From contig JAZKJV010005531.1 of NCBI GenBank assembly GCA_037367405.1, forward strand, positions 124,001 to 188,000: a DNA stretch of 64,000 nucleotides, written 5' to 3'. The position numbers and the translations under genes are program-made. Shown piece after piece: positions 24,700 through 35,619 of the stretch. This stretch comes from Ottelia alismoides. Taxonomy: Eukaryota; Streptophyta; Magnoliopsida; Alismatales; Hydrocharitaceae. Positions within the stretch are counted from its first letter, which is position 1. Each line of letters opens with the position of its first letter. Below the pieces are notes generated by a model. It was not told the DNA's origin. It did not search any database and saw nothing but the letters and a program-made list of their open reading frames with translations.

Positions 24700-27002
24700 A
24701 TGGCGACCATGATGCGGCACAACAACGGGGGAGGTGGCGGCGCGACAACCCGCACAGGGCCGGCAGCTGCGCTTGGATGCGCGCGCGGGTGTGCAGCGGC
24801 CACGTGTGGAGGCCACGGCGGCTAGAGCGACAGAAGGCTGGGGCGCGGCCGTGGGAGGTGGGGTCGTGCCTGGGCGGAGCTGACGCAGGCAGAGTGCGGG
24901 GATCTGGAGGTGACACGATGCATCAACAGGAGAATGTGGGTGCTACGTGGCTGGTGGCGAACGGGTGGGCATGGGGGCACGCGTGCGAAGGCTGAGGGGC
25001 AGCGCGGGCACACCTGTTGACTGCAAGCAGCGCGAGCAGCCACGAGGCAGGAGAGCACGACCGGAGGGCTGAGGTACAGGGGCCGCCACGGAGGAGATGG
25101 CTGCACACTGGAGTTCGCGCGAGGGATGCGCGGTGGACGGTCACTAGTGATGCAGGGGCATGCGGTAGGTGAAGCAGAAGGGCTCTGCACGTGGGTGGTT
25201 GGACGGCTGTGGCGGAGGGAACATCGGTCAGGGACGGTCGCGCGCGTGGCTGCACGATGGCGAGGGGAACGGACGTCGGTGCAGTAGGAGGTGGCGCATG
25301 CTGCACTTTTTTATTTTTTTGTTGATTTTAGCTTTGTTTTATTTTTTTTCAAATAAGGAAATGAAAATATATGGTTTTGAATGGAGATAATGAGATGATG
25401 GTGGTAATGGTGTCAGGTGATTAAAAAAATATGGTGATAAAAAAATGGTGATTAGGATGATCGGTGGTGATAGTGATGGTATGATAGCAATGGTTGTGAT
25501 GATCGGTGGAGATATGTAAAATAATAACAAAATTTTGTTAGATAAAAAAATGACAAGAAGGATAAGGATAAATTACATGTGGTTCGTCGGATTGCAGAGC
25601 AGTTATACTGAACTCCTATCGTGGCCTCGAGAAGGATGGTGGAATCCTTTGAAGCTCTACAGCTTGTCTGGAGGGTCGCTGCTACGAGGTGAAAGGAAAA
25701 CACCTCGGATCTCATCGATGGCTCTTCGTCGCTCGACGTCGAAGAAGGAATTGTCACCTTGCGATTTCGACAGGGCTAGAACCTCTCTCACTCGTAGAAT
25801 GGCGGACATGGATGAATGAAGGAGAAGGGAATAAAAAAGAGGATGGAGACGTTAGAAAAGAGGTGGAGAAAGTGGAGGAGTGGTGGAGACTTGGAGTGGG
25901 GAACAAGTAAAGGGAGAGAAAAATAAATAAATAAATATAATAAGTAGGCTATTAAAAATAATGAAGAGAAAAGAAAATAAAATGTAAGAGAGAAAAAATA
26001 TAAATTAAATTAAAAAGAAATTAAAATAATTAATTAATTATAAAATAAATATAATAATAATAATAAATAAATAAATAACAAATAAATAATGAAAATAATA
26101 AAAAATGAGGTGACACATAGAGGCTCCAGAAGCTACCACATGTCGCTTCCAGAAAAACCACAACTTAAATATAAATAAAAATCAAAACAAAATAACAAAA
26201 AGTGTCAAACCAAAAAGTAGTCAACATGAAAGTTGCTCGTCTCAACGAGATCTACAATTTTCGTGAAGGACTGAAAATCAAAACAAGTCATATGTATAAA
26301 GTGTATTTTAGGGTGGTATCTTATAGGTATAAAATATCGTATTTTTATGTTTTGCAATTTTTTGTTATTTTTAAATAAGATAAAAGACAAAATAAAATAG
26401 AGAAAATATGATAGAAATATTTACAACTTAATCTATTTTTTATTTTTAATAATTAAGAAAATAAAAAGATAAAATGAAGGGTATTTTAGTCAATATGTAC
26501 AATATACAATAGAGGCCCAAAACCCAAGTTTCACATACGAACTTCGATTTTTATAAAATTCAACTTGTTTTGAAGGTCTTTGAATGTATATTACTTTAAA
26601 ACTTAGTAGACCTAAATCGAACAATGTATGAGAGATATATGTGCATTTTAAGATTCTTAATCTCAAACTTGGATTTGGGTTTTATTGGTCAATTTTACAG
26701 GTTATTATTTTTTTTGATATATTTTCTTTATTAATGTTAGTAATGTATACACTCCAGAGTTGACTTTATTGGATTTGAAATTAGTATAAAATAGATAAAA
26801 ATAGGTGATTTTGGCTAATATACAGGTCAATATTTACAAGTGAACTTTGCTTCTTATTTAATGCAAATATGAATGCTAAAATGCTAACATTAATTATAGA
26901 TGCATGAATGAGAAAATTGTACAATAAATGGAAATATACTGCTAATTTCTCAAGAACAAAGCTCTATTTTCAACTTTAAAGTGATGAATCACATATTCAT
27001 CA
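24700..27002 (-). repeat. Right arm of the D palindrome
   Basis: Mirror of the left arm, without the hAT element. It contains recognisable mirrored landmarks such as CATGAAAGTTGCTCGTCTC near 26,225 against GAGACGAGCAACTTTTATG near 21,052. Confidence 0.85.
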
Positions 27003-29493
27003 AATATAAGGATAATTATTCCCACAAGAAAGCTTAGATATTTTTATTTTTCACACATACTATGTTGCATAAATTATTTGACATCTCCCATGCAATATCA
27101 TCATATAAATTCTTAATGAGCTTAATTATGCATACAAAGGGTATTCTTTTTGTATCTATGCATTGCATATTGTACTTCCGTGTATGCCCTTATTGTTAGT
27201 CATATTTGCACATATACCCATAACAATAGCATAATTACGCAAATGCTCATAATATCAACATAATCAACCATATGTTCATAAAAATTGGCATAATTGCACA
27301 GATGTCCATAATCACATAATTACACATATACACTTAGCTTTCATGTAAGCACATAGAATTCAAGTAAACACTAAACTCTCACATAAGCAATTTGCTTCCT
27401 CATAAGCATTTAACTTATTCATTATTTGGATTTGTCTTAGTTCATAAGTTGTTAGGCAGATTCGGTAGCTTTTTCCGCTGGCACAAGCAGTCACTCAATC
27501 ACTACATAGAACATGATGACATCGGTTGAGTCAATTGTGGACTTGTCATTGGGTTCTATTGAACCCGACATCCCCGAAAGGTGTTTCCCTTTAGACTCTC
27601 AAAAAACGGACTCTAGAGGTGGCTCCCACCTTATGTGTAGCACTTAGCTCCGCTTACCATTATAGTGCCATTATTCATATTAAGAAAATTCTAAATCTTT
27701 TATGGCCATTTCCTTTCTCATACAATAGCGGTCCATGAGAATCTTTCGGTTCCACTAATGAAATAGGAATTCATTGTAGAAAATACATAACCGATATAAC
27801 ACAATTATTCGGTACTTGATATTATCAATTAGATTTTGGATATTATATATTTAGTTGTAGTAATACTTGAATTATGATCACACTACATGACAGTGTACAG
27901 TTTTTGAACCCACCATATTAATATAAACTATTGAATATTATATCATAAAATAATTAATTTGTTAATGGTGATTAATCAGTCGTGCATCATTTACAGTAAT
28001 ATCGCATCAGAATTTCCAACACATTATTAATTAATAAACATTCAACAGATCCTACAAACAAATTAAATACTAATGATTGATAACATTGTCAAAACCTAGT
28101 TATTTCATTATAATTATAACCAACTGCAATGATTTATTTTAATATACTTGATTTAGACTTATATAATTGCAAAGTTTACCATATTTACACAGTATATTAA
28201 TAATATTGCATGGCATACATACGGTATCTACGTAGAGATGAGTGTTTCCAAATTGACTGTCAACGATATAAAATCACCAAAATTGTTATAAATGATATTA
28301 ATTACCTATATTATAAAATCATTGCTCAAGAAAGGATAATGCATGATTCAATTGATATTGGTTGCGGCCAGAATCCTGATGTTCATTGACTATTGAATGT
28401 GCACATACGTGAGCATTATAGGGTGTAAAGAACATGCATCATATACACAGGATGCATCTCATGAAACTAGATATGCACGTGTATAAAAGTTCTATACAGA
28501 ATATGCATCAAAAAGATTATGTGTATCTTAAAAAGTGTTTGCCCAAGAATGTGTAGCACACAAAAAAATATACACGAATTATACATTAGACAATTACTCG
28601 ATTCCATTCTATGTGATGTATTAGAAGTTAACATATATACACGACTATTGTATATATACTCACCTCAGATTAAATGGATACTAACATATGCATTGAAATT
28701 AATAATCTGATATTCCGCAAGGCGTACAAGAAGTGCATGTATAATTAAACTCCAACCGCATGGGTTCATAGCCACAACGAAAAGTGTTTTTGCATATTTA
28801 AATCCTATGGCATAGATCCATACTAAAGAAAATTTAGGTTCACTCATGTATTAATTATGAGATATTATGCAAAACTCAAGAATCATATAATATCTTCATA
28901 TTTTTCTCGTCAGTAAAGATAAAAAAAAATTTGTGAACATGATAATTGTCAAACTATGATATATATTTCCTAAGGGTTCGACCCATACCTCGATGACTTG
29001 AAAAGTCTGCCCGCGAAAACACCTCGATTCTGCCTATCTGAACCAACGTAGACCACATCGATGCTCCTATGATTCCATCGTAATCAACGAAACTCGACAT
29101 TGATGGAGAGAGTTGTCGTTGTTGGATTCAGAGGTGGTGCCGACATCATCGGGTCTCTCTCTCTTTCCTTCCAATTCTTTTTTTCTCTCATCTCTCTTTC
29201 CCCCTTCTCTCTCTCTCTTTGTTTGCAAGGGAAATTCTATCTCTATATATCTCTTCCTTTCTCTCTCTCTCACTCTCTGTCACTCTCATCCTCTTATCTC
29301 TTCTCCCTCTCTCTCTCTCAAGGAATGAGAGAAATAACCTCATTCCAAAAATAGGATACCCGATCTCTATAGTACAAGGGAATGAGTCCATCCTCACTTT
29401 GCACAAGCACACCCTCTCTTATGTCCCAAATTCTAAAGTCCCTTATGTCAAATTTTGTTTGGCACTCAAATCACTTGAAAAACGTGTAGCATT

Positions 29494-29736
29494 ATGACGG
29501 GATGGGATCAAACTTGGGTTTCTTTGTTGAATCAAATAAATTACCCATACTTCAGCATTTTTAACTTCCGGTTGCTCCATATGAACTCTAAATGTCGTGT
29601 TGTCAATATTTATTTGTCATCAAGGGATAATCTCAAATATGACTTCCTTGTTTCTCTCCACTCATTAGCATTCCTTGGGATACCATCTGTATTAGTAGAT
29701 GGTTTTAACATGATCATAATCAGAAAAGACCGGTGA
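29494..29736 (+). pseudogene. LINE G endonuclease fragment
   Basis: An open stretch of 80 codons with PSVLVDGFNMIIIRKDR near its end. This is the position of the GDFN motif of the exonuclease-endonuclease-phosphatase fold in plant LINEs, here with the catalytic Asp context altered to DGFN. The first half of the domain is missing because the element is 5'-truncated. It could not nick DNA. Confidence 0.55.
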
Positions 29737-30117
29737 TCAAACAAACCATTGAATATCCATGATAAGAAGTTTGATGCCTGGATAAATTCATTAGGGCTTC
29801 TTGATCTAAAAGAGAGGGGGACAACTTCCACATGGTCCAATCTCAAAATTGCAACTCATGGGCTATTCTTGATCAAATTCCGATAGATTTGGACTTTCAA
29901 TACATCTTTCTCAATGTCAGATAAGAAGATTACCAAAAATATTCTCCGATCATAACCCCTTACTGCTGAGAGGTGGTTCCTTTAAATTTCTCAACCTAAT
30001 CTTTACCCTACCAAAAGCTAGAATGTTAAACAAAGATTAATCGGCCACAATTGATAGATTTGCAGCAAGTTACAAGGGCGGAAATCAAAAATCTGGTCTC
30101 TTCCTGCAAGAATCACT

Positions 30118-31222
30118 TTGCTAAACTCTTCCCTAACTCTGTTAATTATACATGTGATGTCATGTCTTAAGATGCCGATAGGTGTCATAAAAATAGATAA
30201 GATAAGATGCAACTTCCTTTGGGGAGGTTCGAATGATCTAAAATCTTCCCATAAGGTGGCATGGTACAGAGTCACGCACCCAAAATCAAATGATGGTTGG
30301 GGAATTCTCAACCTACACTCATTCAACGATGCTCTCTTGACTAAATTTGCAATTTGTATTGCTGACTTCAAAGATCATGGGTCTATAGGGTGCTCAGTAT
30401 GACTCATTCAAGGGTGGGTCTATCACAATAACTGCTGGTACTAAGCGTTCTCACTCATTTGTTTGGAAATCTCATATTAGGGGCTCTTCCACTCTTCATC
30501 ATGTTCTCCAGAACAATCTTGGTAAGGGTCTGCATTCTTCACTTTGGAAGGACCAACTCTGTGGGTACCCTTCTCTAGAGTATTCCTTTCCTTTATTGCG
30601 GCCATTTATCAAAAATTTATTCATCTTCGTCCACGAAGACCTAAAATCTTGGCCGGCACAATTCAACTGGTTTAAATCATTACAAATCAACTTCCACTTG
30701 GTTTGTGGGGAGAGAGAGATAGGTTAAAAATAGCTTTAGAGAAAATCTTCATGGCGTTACACAAGCATGAGTCTGATTCAACAACATACCCCAACCTATC
30801 TGACAGTCGTAGGGAATCAACACAAAAGATTATATACTCTACTTATGGATGGTGGTATCAGATATCTTGTTTATGAATATTTTAGAAAGAGAACGCTGGA
30901 ACCAAGAGCATACTACTTCATTTGGTTGTTGACACACAACAAAATTACCACCCATGATCACCTCAAAAAGTTGAAAATCACTTCTGTAAATAGATGTCAC
31001 CTTTGCAAACATGACCTAGAAAATTACATGCATCTATTCAATGATTGTCAAATAACTAGAGATATTTTCAGTTCATGTGGTTTGGAACCAAGGTTCCAGG
31101 ATGTCTTTGATACGGTCACTATGAAAAAAATGTTAAATTTGAGGGCTGAGGATTGGCATTTACTTTGCTTCAAAATTATGATATGGTTGTTAATTTGGAA
31201 AGGTCGATGTCTACTCATCTAG
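30118..31222 (+). pseudogene. LINE G post-RT and zinc-binding region
   Basis: Two open stretches (30,118-30,402 and 30,767-31,222). The first has CNFLWGGSNDLKSSHKVAW, the usual block after the RT core. The second has YYFIWLLTHNKITTHDHLKK and RCHLCKHDLENYMHLFNDC, the zf-RVT signature with its spaced Cys and His residues. The reading frame is lost between them (about 30,403-30,766). In an intact LINE this region follows RT and helps bind RNA. Confidence 0.75.
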
Positions 31223-31984
31223 GACAACATACCTATCTTCAAGCACAAATTGATCTTTGAAGTAGCGTTCATTTGTAATACTAGATTCGGAAGTGAGGCA
31301 GGAGACATATGGATTGACTACTTGAACTTTGATAATAACATCACTTAGTTACTCAGTGAAGCTTCATTTTCGTTTTTAACATGCTTTGGTTTTATATTAA
31401 CTGTTATGTAGGACCTCTGATGTTTGCTAATTCTCCAAACTCGGATGGTCTTGGCATGTGTTTCCTGGGCTTCGGTGCCAGATCTTAGAAACCAATCTAG
31501 GAGTTGAGTCGGACGTCTTCATTGTGCATGATCAAGACCTTTCGATGGTTTTGTTGTGATCCACAATCTTCTCGGTATGCTTTGATGATGGCTTTTTTGT
31601 GCAATACTTGCGAACTATTTCCTTTCGGACCTTGTTTCTTCGTTTGTCTGTGTGATGAGGGTTCTTTTGCAGGCTTGATCACTGTTGTTAACTTTATTGT
31701 GCCCTGTATCTGTGCGGACCTCCCTCCTCTCGCTGATACAAACTCTATTTTGCTATCGCAATCAGGATGAATGAATGCGACCGTTTATCTAAAAAAACAA
31801 GCACACCCTCTCTCTCCTCCTTTAATAGATATCTCTCTTATTATTTTATCTTATTATTATTTTAATAGAACATGGGTCGTTACAAACCCAAATACGCCTC
31901 AGATTCGGAAGGTCCCTATAGCAGCCCCAAGTAAGAAGGAACCCGCCTCCACAAAGGAGAGCAAACCATCCTCCTGGGGTATAC

Positions 31985-32030
31985 CTACCGACTGGCCTCC
32001 CCCCACCACCACCCCCCCCCCCCCATTTTT
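31985..32030 (+). repeat. C-rich simple repeat
   Basis: Runs of C with ACC interruptions in the Pro-rich part of LINE H ORF1. Confidence 0.7.
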
Positions 32031-32656
32031 CGAACCTTCTGGCTACAATTCCTCTTAAATCAGAATTTTTTGGGGGAAGAGAGGGATATATGAAATTCCA
32101 TTGCCCCTTTAGATATGATTTGATCAGATCTTGAATAATCAGAAACTCCATTTTTTTCTTTTTTTTATAAGAGGGGTCTGAACTAGACAATTTATGTCAC
32201 ACTCTACCATTAGCCATTGATGGATCAGAGATAGCTTTTTCTTCTATAGGAAAAAATGAGCATTGATTTGATCTTGATCCTTGTGGAGCGAAAAAGACAC
32301 TATACTGGATTTGCACATATTTACGGCTAATATGCATAAATGACTTGTTTTTGATAATAGATGAACATGACCATATGTTTATTCCGACGCATGGTAGACA
32401 TTGGTACTTGAATCAACGATCACCCCTAACATATTAAAACTATACAAAGGTACTTTACCAAACTTGTTACTCTCCTTTGAGGACTCTCTTAATAAAAACT
32501 CATTTTTATTGAAAAAGGGTGGACCTCAAAGATTCCATCGTATTAAGAATGCCTTTAGTTATCACTTTCCATAGTGAGAGCTATCACTTCTTATGGATAT
32601 TAAAGCCATATCCTCCGATATCATAGGGAACGAGACTTATAAGCTTCATCAAAAAA

Positions 32657-32720
32657 ATACCAGGTTAATCTATTTGCACTCCAAGAAAATACCAGGTTAA
32701 TCTATTTGCACTCCAAGAAA
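32657..32720 (+). repeat. Tandem duplication, 32 bp unit, two copies
   Basis: ATACCAGGTTAATCTATTTG begins at 32,657 and 32,689. It lies at the start of the endonuclease region of LINE H and shifts nothing that could still be translated. Confidence 0.85.
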
Positions 32721-33071
32721 CTAGGACTAGAGACCTGTCACCCTTGACTCCCATTACTGCAATTGATTCCTTCCATTTGCACTCTAACATACGGTGAAAA
32801 CAACGGGGGATCCTATCTGGCTAGGACCACACCATATTTGATTGCATCAGCTGCGCAGACTTTAATTTTTTTACTACTACCCACATATCACACCTTCAAA
32901 GTAGAGAGGAACTCAACTTCATCAACACCTACAGCCCCCCACACTTTTTCCGAAAAGGATGCCTTCCTCGACCAACTTACCGATATCCCTACGGTAGGGG
33001 CCCATCTGATCCTTGCCGGAGATTTCAACATCATTAGTCATCAAATAGGATCCTTCTCAAAGCATCCCCAT
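32690..33071 (+). pseudogene. LINE H endonuclease fragment
   Basis: The N-terminal block LFALQETR (the catalytic Glu context) appears near 32,710. The block FSEKDAFLDQLTDIPTVGAH followed by LILAGDFNIISH lies at the end of the open frame 32,763-33,074, giving the GDFN motif of the endonuclease fold. The parts between are in shifted frames. The domain is cut at 33,071 by the hAT insertion and resumes at 34,036. Confidence 0.75.
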
Positions 33072-34027
33072 TAGGATGTCAACGGGTCGGGTTTGAGATG
33101 GGTATCAATATTTCCAAACTCCTACCCATTTATAAAATTACTACCCATACCCGCCTATTTATTAAAGGGTTTTTATCAGTTGTGCCCCTCCGAGATATCG
33201 CAATATCAGTTATGCCCCTATCTTTTCGGTAATATCAGTTGTGCCCCCGACTTCTTGCCAATATTTCACTCGTGCCCCTCAGAGGGGCATAACTGATAAA
33301 AGATTATTATCAGTTATGCCCCTCTGAGGGGCACGAGTGAAATATTGGCAAGAAGTCGGGGGCACAACTGATATTACTAAAAAGATAGGGGCATAACTGA
33401 TATTGCGATATCTCGGAGGGGCACAATTGATAAAATCCCTTTATTAAAGGGGTAATTTCTAGTGGTACACATATATCCGATGGATACCCATGTACCCAAT
33501 GGGTACCCACATATTGACATAATAAAACTATAAGCTACTAATAAATGTACATAAGATTTTCATACATAGATTAGACAGAGGAAGATCATGTAATATGGTT
33601 GTACACAAAGATGTGTAATGTATAGAGAATGTTAATGATTTATATATATTAGGTGTTTAACTCTTTTGGGGTTGGTAATTTTTGTTTATTGAAGATACAA
33701 AAAGATAGTTGAATATGAATAAATGGATAGAGTGGATAAATTGAGTTGATTTTTATATATACAGTTTGACACTTATTAGATAAGAAGTGGATTTCATAAG
33801 TTTGACTAAAATGTGACACACATATCTATATTTATATTTATTATCTATTCGGATTTGGGGTGGGTTCGGGTTTGGGTACCCACAAGGCAATCCTCCAAAC
33901 TTATACCCGCATTGGTAGTAAATTCAAAACACAAACCCATCCAAAAATAAATGGAGCGGATTTTGGATCCTTAAATGGGACGGGTTTGGATGGGGTACCA
34001 ATGGATATACCCAAATTAACATCCTTA
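33072..34027. mobile_element. hAT-type non-autonomous element, 956 bp
   Basis: Ends TAGGATGTCAACGGGT and, in reverse complement, TAAGGATGTTAATTTGGG. An exact 8 bp duplication ATCCCCAT lies at 33,064-33,071 and 34,028-34,035. Subterminal GGGTTCGGGTTTGGGTACCC wording is near 33,860. It has no transposase. It contains the hairpin MITE at 33,166-33,439. Confidence 0.9.
33166..33439. mobile_element. Hairpin MULE-MITE, 274 bp
   Basis: Almost the entire element is a near-perfect palindrome: left arm 33,166 to about 33,300, right arm about 33,305-33,439, with a few bases between. The ends read GGGTTTTTATCAGTTGTGCC and, in reverse complement, GGGATTTTATCAATTGTGCC. A 9 bp exact duplication TTTATTAAA lies at 33,157-33,165 and 33,440-33,448, the size made by Mutator-like transposases. 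Confidence 0.9.
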
Positions 34028-34080
34028 ATCCCCATCAGCCCACTCAAGGAGATTCACCGAATGGTGCCTTATTCCGATGT

Positions 34081-34907
34081 GTTCACAAGTAAATTATTAT
34101 ATTACATGAGTAATTTAATGTACTTATTTGTAAAACCAAATCACGTGTGGTACTTCTCATTGGCATATAACGTTTCATTGTTTATAATAATGGTTTTATA
34201 TATTCATTCGTTTCCTATTCGTAAATACAAATCACATGCAATGTCATATATAAAGTTATCTTTCGAAAGATACTAAAAACTACTTGTAATTCCTTTCCAT
34301 ATATTAGCAAACGAAGCCAAAACATATCAAATGGCAACAATATTTCAATAAATTTCGGAACTCTCACTCGCAATTAAAAAAAACAAGCAACATTACGCGT
34401 AACTTAATAAATCTCGTTATCTTATTTGTGATATATTCATAATCGTAATTTACTATAAGGCATAAGTAATAGATCCCATGTATGTTATAGCAACTCTATA
34501 TAATTTGCAGCTTCACATAAAAAATATTCTATTATACACATAGCATATAAACTAATATTTTGTAAATTGTTATGTTACATTAATTAGTAACGTCATATAG
34601 TAGCAACCGTAAGCATTATATAATAACTCGAAGGAGATCTAACGTGCATTTCATATAAATTTCTCTCTCGTCATGTCTATCTTACGATAGGATAGTTGTA
34701 ATCTCATCTTCTAAATTAGTAAACGAAGACATATCATCGTCATATAGATATCATGTCTCACCTCTTCAAGTGGGGTGGGGATCAAAATGATATTTTGTGG
34801 TGTTTTTACAAGAGTTTAAAATACGTTGGATGCTTCCTCGTGTATAGATTTAAATAATCTTATATCCTTAAAATATTAAAAAAATAAGCATTATTAATAT
34901 GTATATT
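34081..34907. other. AT-rich sequence, nothing recognised
   Basis: No coding signal, LTR end or tandem repeat seen. Similarity to LINE H fades near 34,080. Confidence 0.4.
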
Positions 34908-34916
34908 ATGTAAAAT

Positions 34917-35304
34917 GGGTTTAATGGAGCTACCCCCAATGGGGAGCAAACTTGGCTATATCCACTCTTATTTTTTATTTATTAAGGTATCTTTTGAAAA
35001 CACGTCAGGAGATTTACATCACTATATGACACTATGTTCTCATTCAAATTTCTTGGAAAACATGTGTTCATAATATGCCCATCTATAAGGGGGTCAATTA
35101 TAGCAATTATGATACCATTAAAATTTGGCATGCTTGATGAATGGTATAAGAGTCTTGAATTGAATCGAAATTTAAATGAGAAAATGATGTCATATAGTGA
35201 CGTAAATCCCTCTAGGTGTTTCTAGAAAATATCTTAAGAAATAAAAAATAAGGGTGGGGTAGCCAAGTTGGCTTCTCTTTGAGGGCACTAGTCCCATTAA
35301 ACCC
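34917..35304. mobile_element. MULE-MITE, 388 bp
   Basis: Inverted ends of about 110 bp start GGGTTTAATGG. An exact 9 bp duplication ATGTAAAAT lies at 34,908-34,916 and 35,305-35,313. Both ends carry CCAACTTGGCT- or AACTTGGCTA-type wording and TTATTTTTTATTT. It is non-coding; the size and duplication suit a Mutator-type MITE. Confidence 0.9.
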
Positions 35305-35313
35305 ATGTAAAAT

Positions 35314-35611
35314 CTTCTATTTCACATGATTATAGATATCTCTTTGATTTTGATTTGCATAATAGATACTTAACTTTGATCGCATAATGTATGTCCTGTT
35401 TTGCAATCGTGATCTTTTTATCCACTGAAAATTATTAAAGTTCTAAAGGATCACTAATATTTGAAGTTGTTTTATTATTATGAATAAATTCGTAATTATT
35501 ATGAGCCTAATTTTATTTTAAAGACAAAAAATATTACCATTAAAGTTATTGTTAAGGATGATGTGTTATACTAAATTGTGAAACTAAAAGTTCAAAATTT
35601 CTAAATATCAT
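35314..35611. other. AT-rich sequence, nothing recognised
   Basis: Short interval between two DNA transposons, without visible genes or repeats. Confidence 0.4.
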
Positions 35612-35619
35612 CTTATAAG

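Larger units (their letters stand above)
20299..27002. mobile_element. Element D: palindrome of two opposed family-T LTRs
   Basis: Both outer ends are the TGATGAAT start of the family-T LTR, facing outward. The unit is flanked by a 5 bp duplication, AACAT at 20,294-20,298 and AATAT at 27,003-27,007, with one mismatch; the empty site in the left E LTR reads TGTAATATAAGG (from 12,055). The left LTR (20,299 to about 23,490) lacks its distal part. The right LTR (27,002 down to about 23,583, ending in the TGAC-AATTA context seen at 54,489) appears full length. It contains no coding region that I trust; open frames in 22,896-23,547 and 24,611-25,306 are mirror copies of the GC-rich LTR middle. Confidence 0.82.
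29420..31796 (+). mobile_element. LINE G with reverse transcriptase deleted
   Basis: A 2.4 kb LINE flanked by an exact 17 bp duplication ACAAGCACACCCTCTCT at 29,403-29,419 and 31,797-31,813, with an A-run at its 3' end. The matching sequence near 14,608 in the other E LTR is uninterrupted. The body goes from an endonuclease part (29,494-29,736) to the post-RT zinc-binding region (30,118-31,222), skipping the catalytic RT core. Confidence 0.9.
11707..31884 (-). mobile_element. Element E: complete long-LTR retroelement with nested insertions
   Basis: Two LTRs of about 2.8-3.0 kb bound the element, flanked by an exact 5 bp duplication AACCC at 11,702-11,706 and 31,885-31,889. Read on the minus strand the LTR starts TGTAACGACCC and ends ACTGTTACA, followed after 2 bases by a primer-binding site (GCTCTGATACCA on the + strand at 19,934-19,945, the complement of TGGTATCAGAGC) for initiator tRNA-Met. 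The internal region (14,706-19,947) has no recognisable gag or pol, so E looks like a LARD-type non-autonomous element. The LTR start and primer site would suit several gypsy lineages; lineage is not settled. Confidence 0.88.
19948..31884 (-). repeat. LTR of element E, right copy (5' LTR), with insertions
   Basis: The LTR pieces are 19,948-20,298, 27,003-29,419 and 31,797-31,884. They are separated by the palindromic element D and by LINE G, both with target duplications. Without them the LTR is about 2.85 kb and collinear with 11,707-14,705. The left copy gives the empty site for both insertions. Confidence 0.88.
10801..34080 (+). mobile_element. LINE H, split by element E and by a hAT element
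   Basis: LINE pieces lie at about 10,801-11,706, 31,890-33,071 and 34,036-34,080. The first holds a gag-like ORF1, whose sequence resumes after 31,889 with codons rich in Pro, Lys and Ser. The second ends in an endonuclease domain (LFALQETR-like near 32,710 and LILAGDFNIISH near 33,020). The breaks coincide with the exact duplications of the two inserted elements (AACCC and ATCCCCAT), so the pieces were once continuous. Reverse transcriptase is not seen; the copy ends or is deleted after 34,080. Confidence 0.75.

Noticed and set aside
22896..25306. Open frames of 198, 143, 127 and 122 codons
   Set aside because: They are mirror-image frames in the two arms of the D palindrome, caused by high GC content; no family resemblance.
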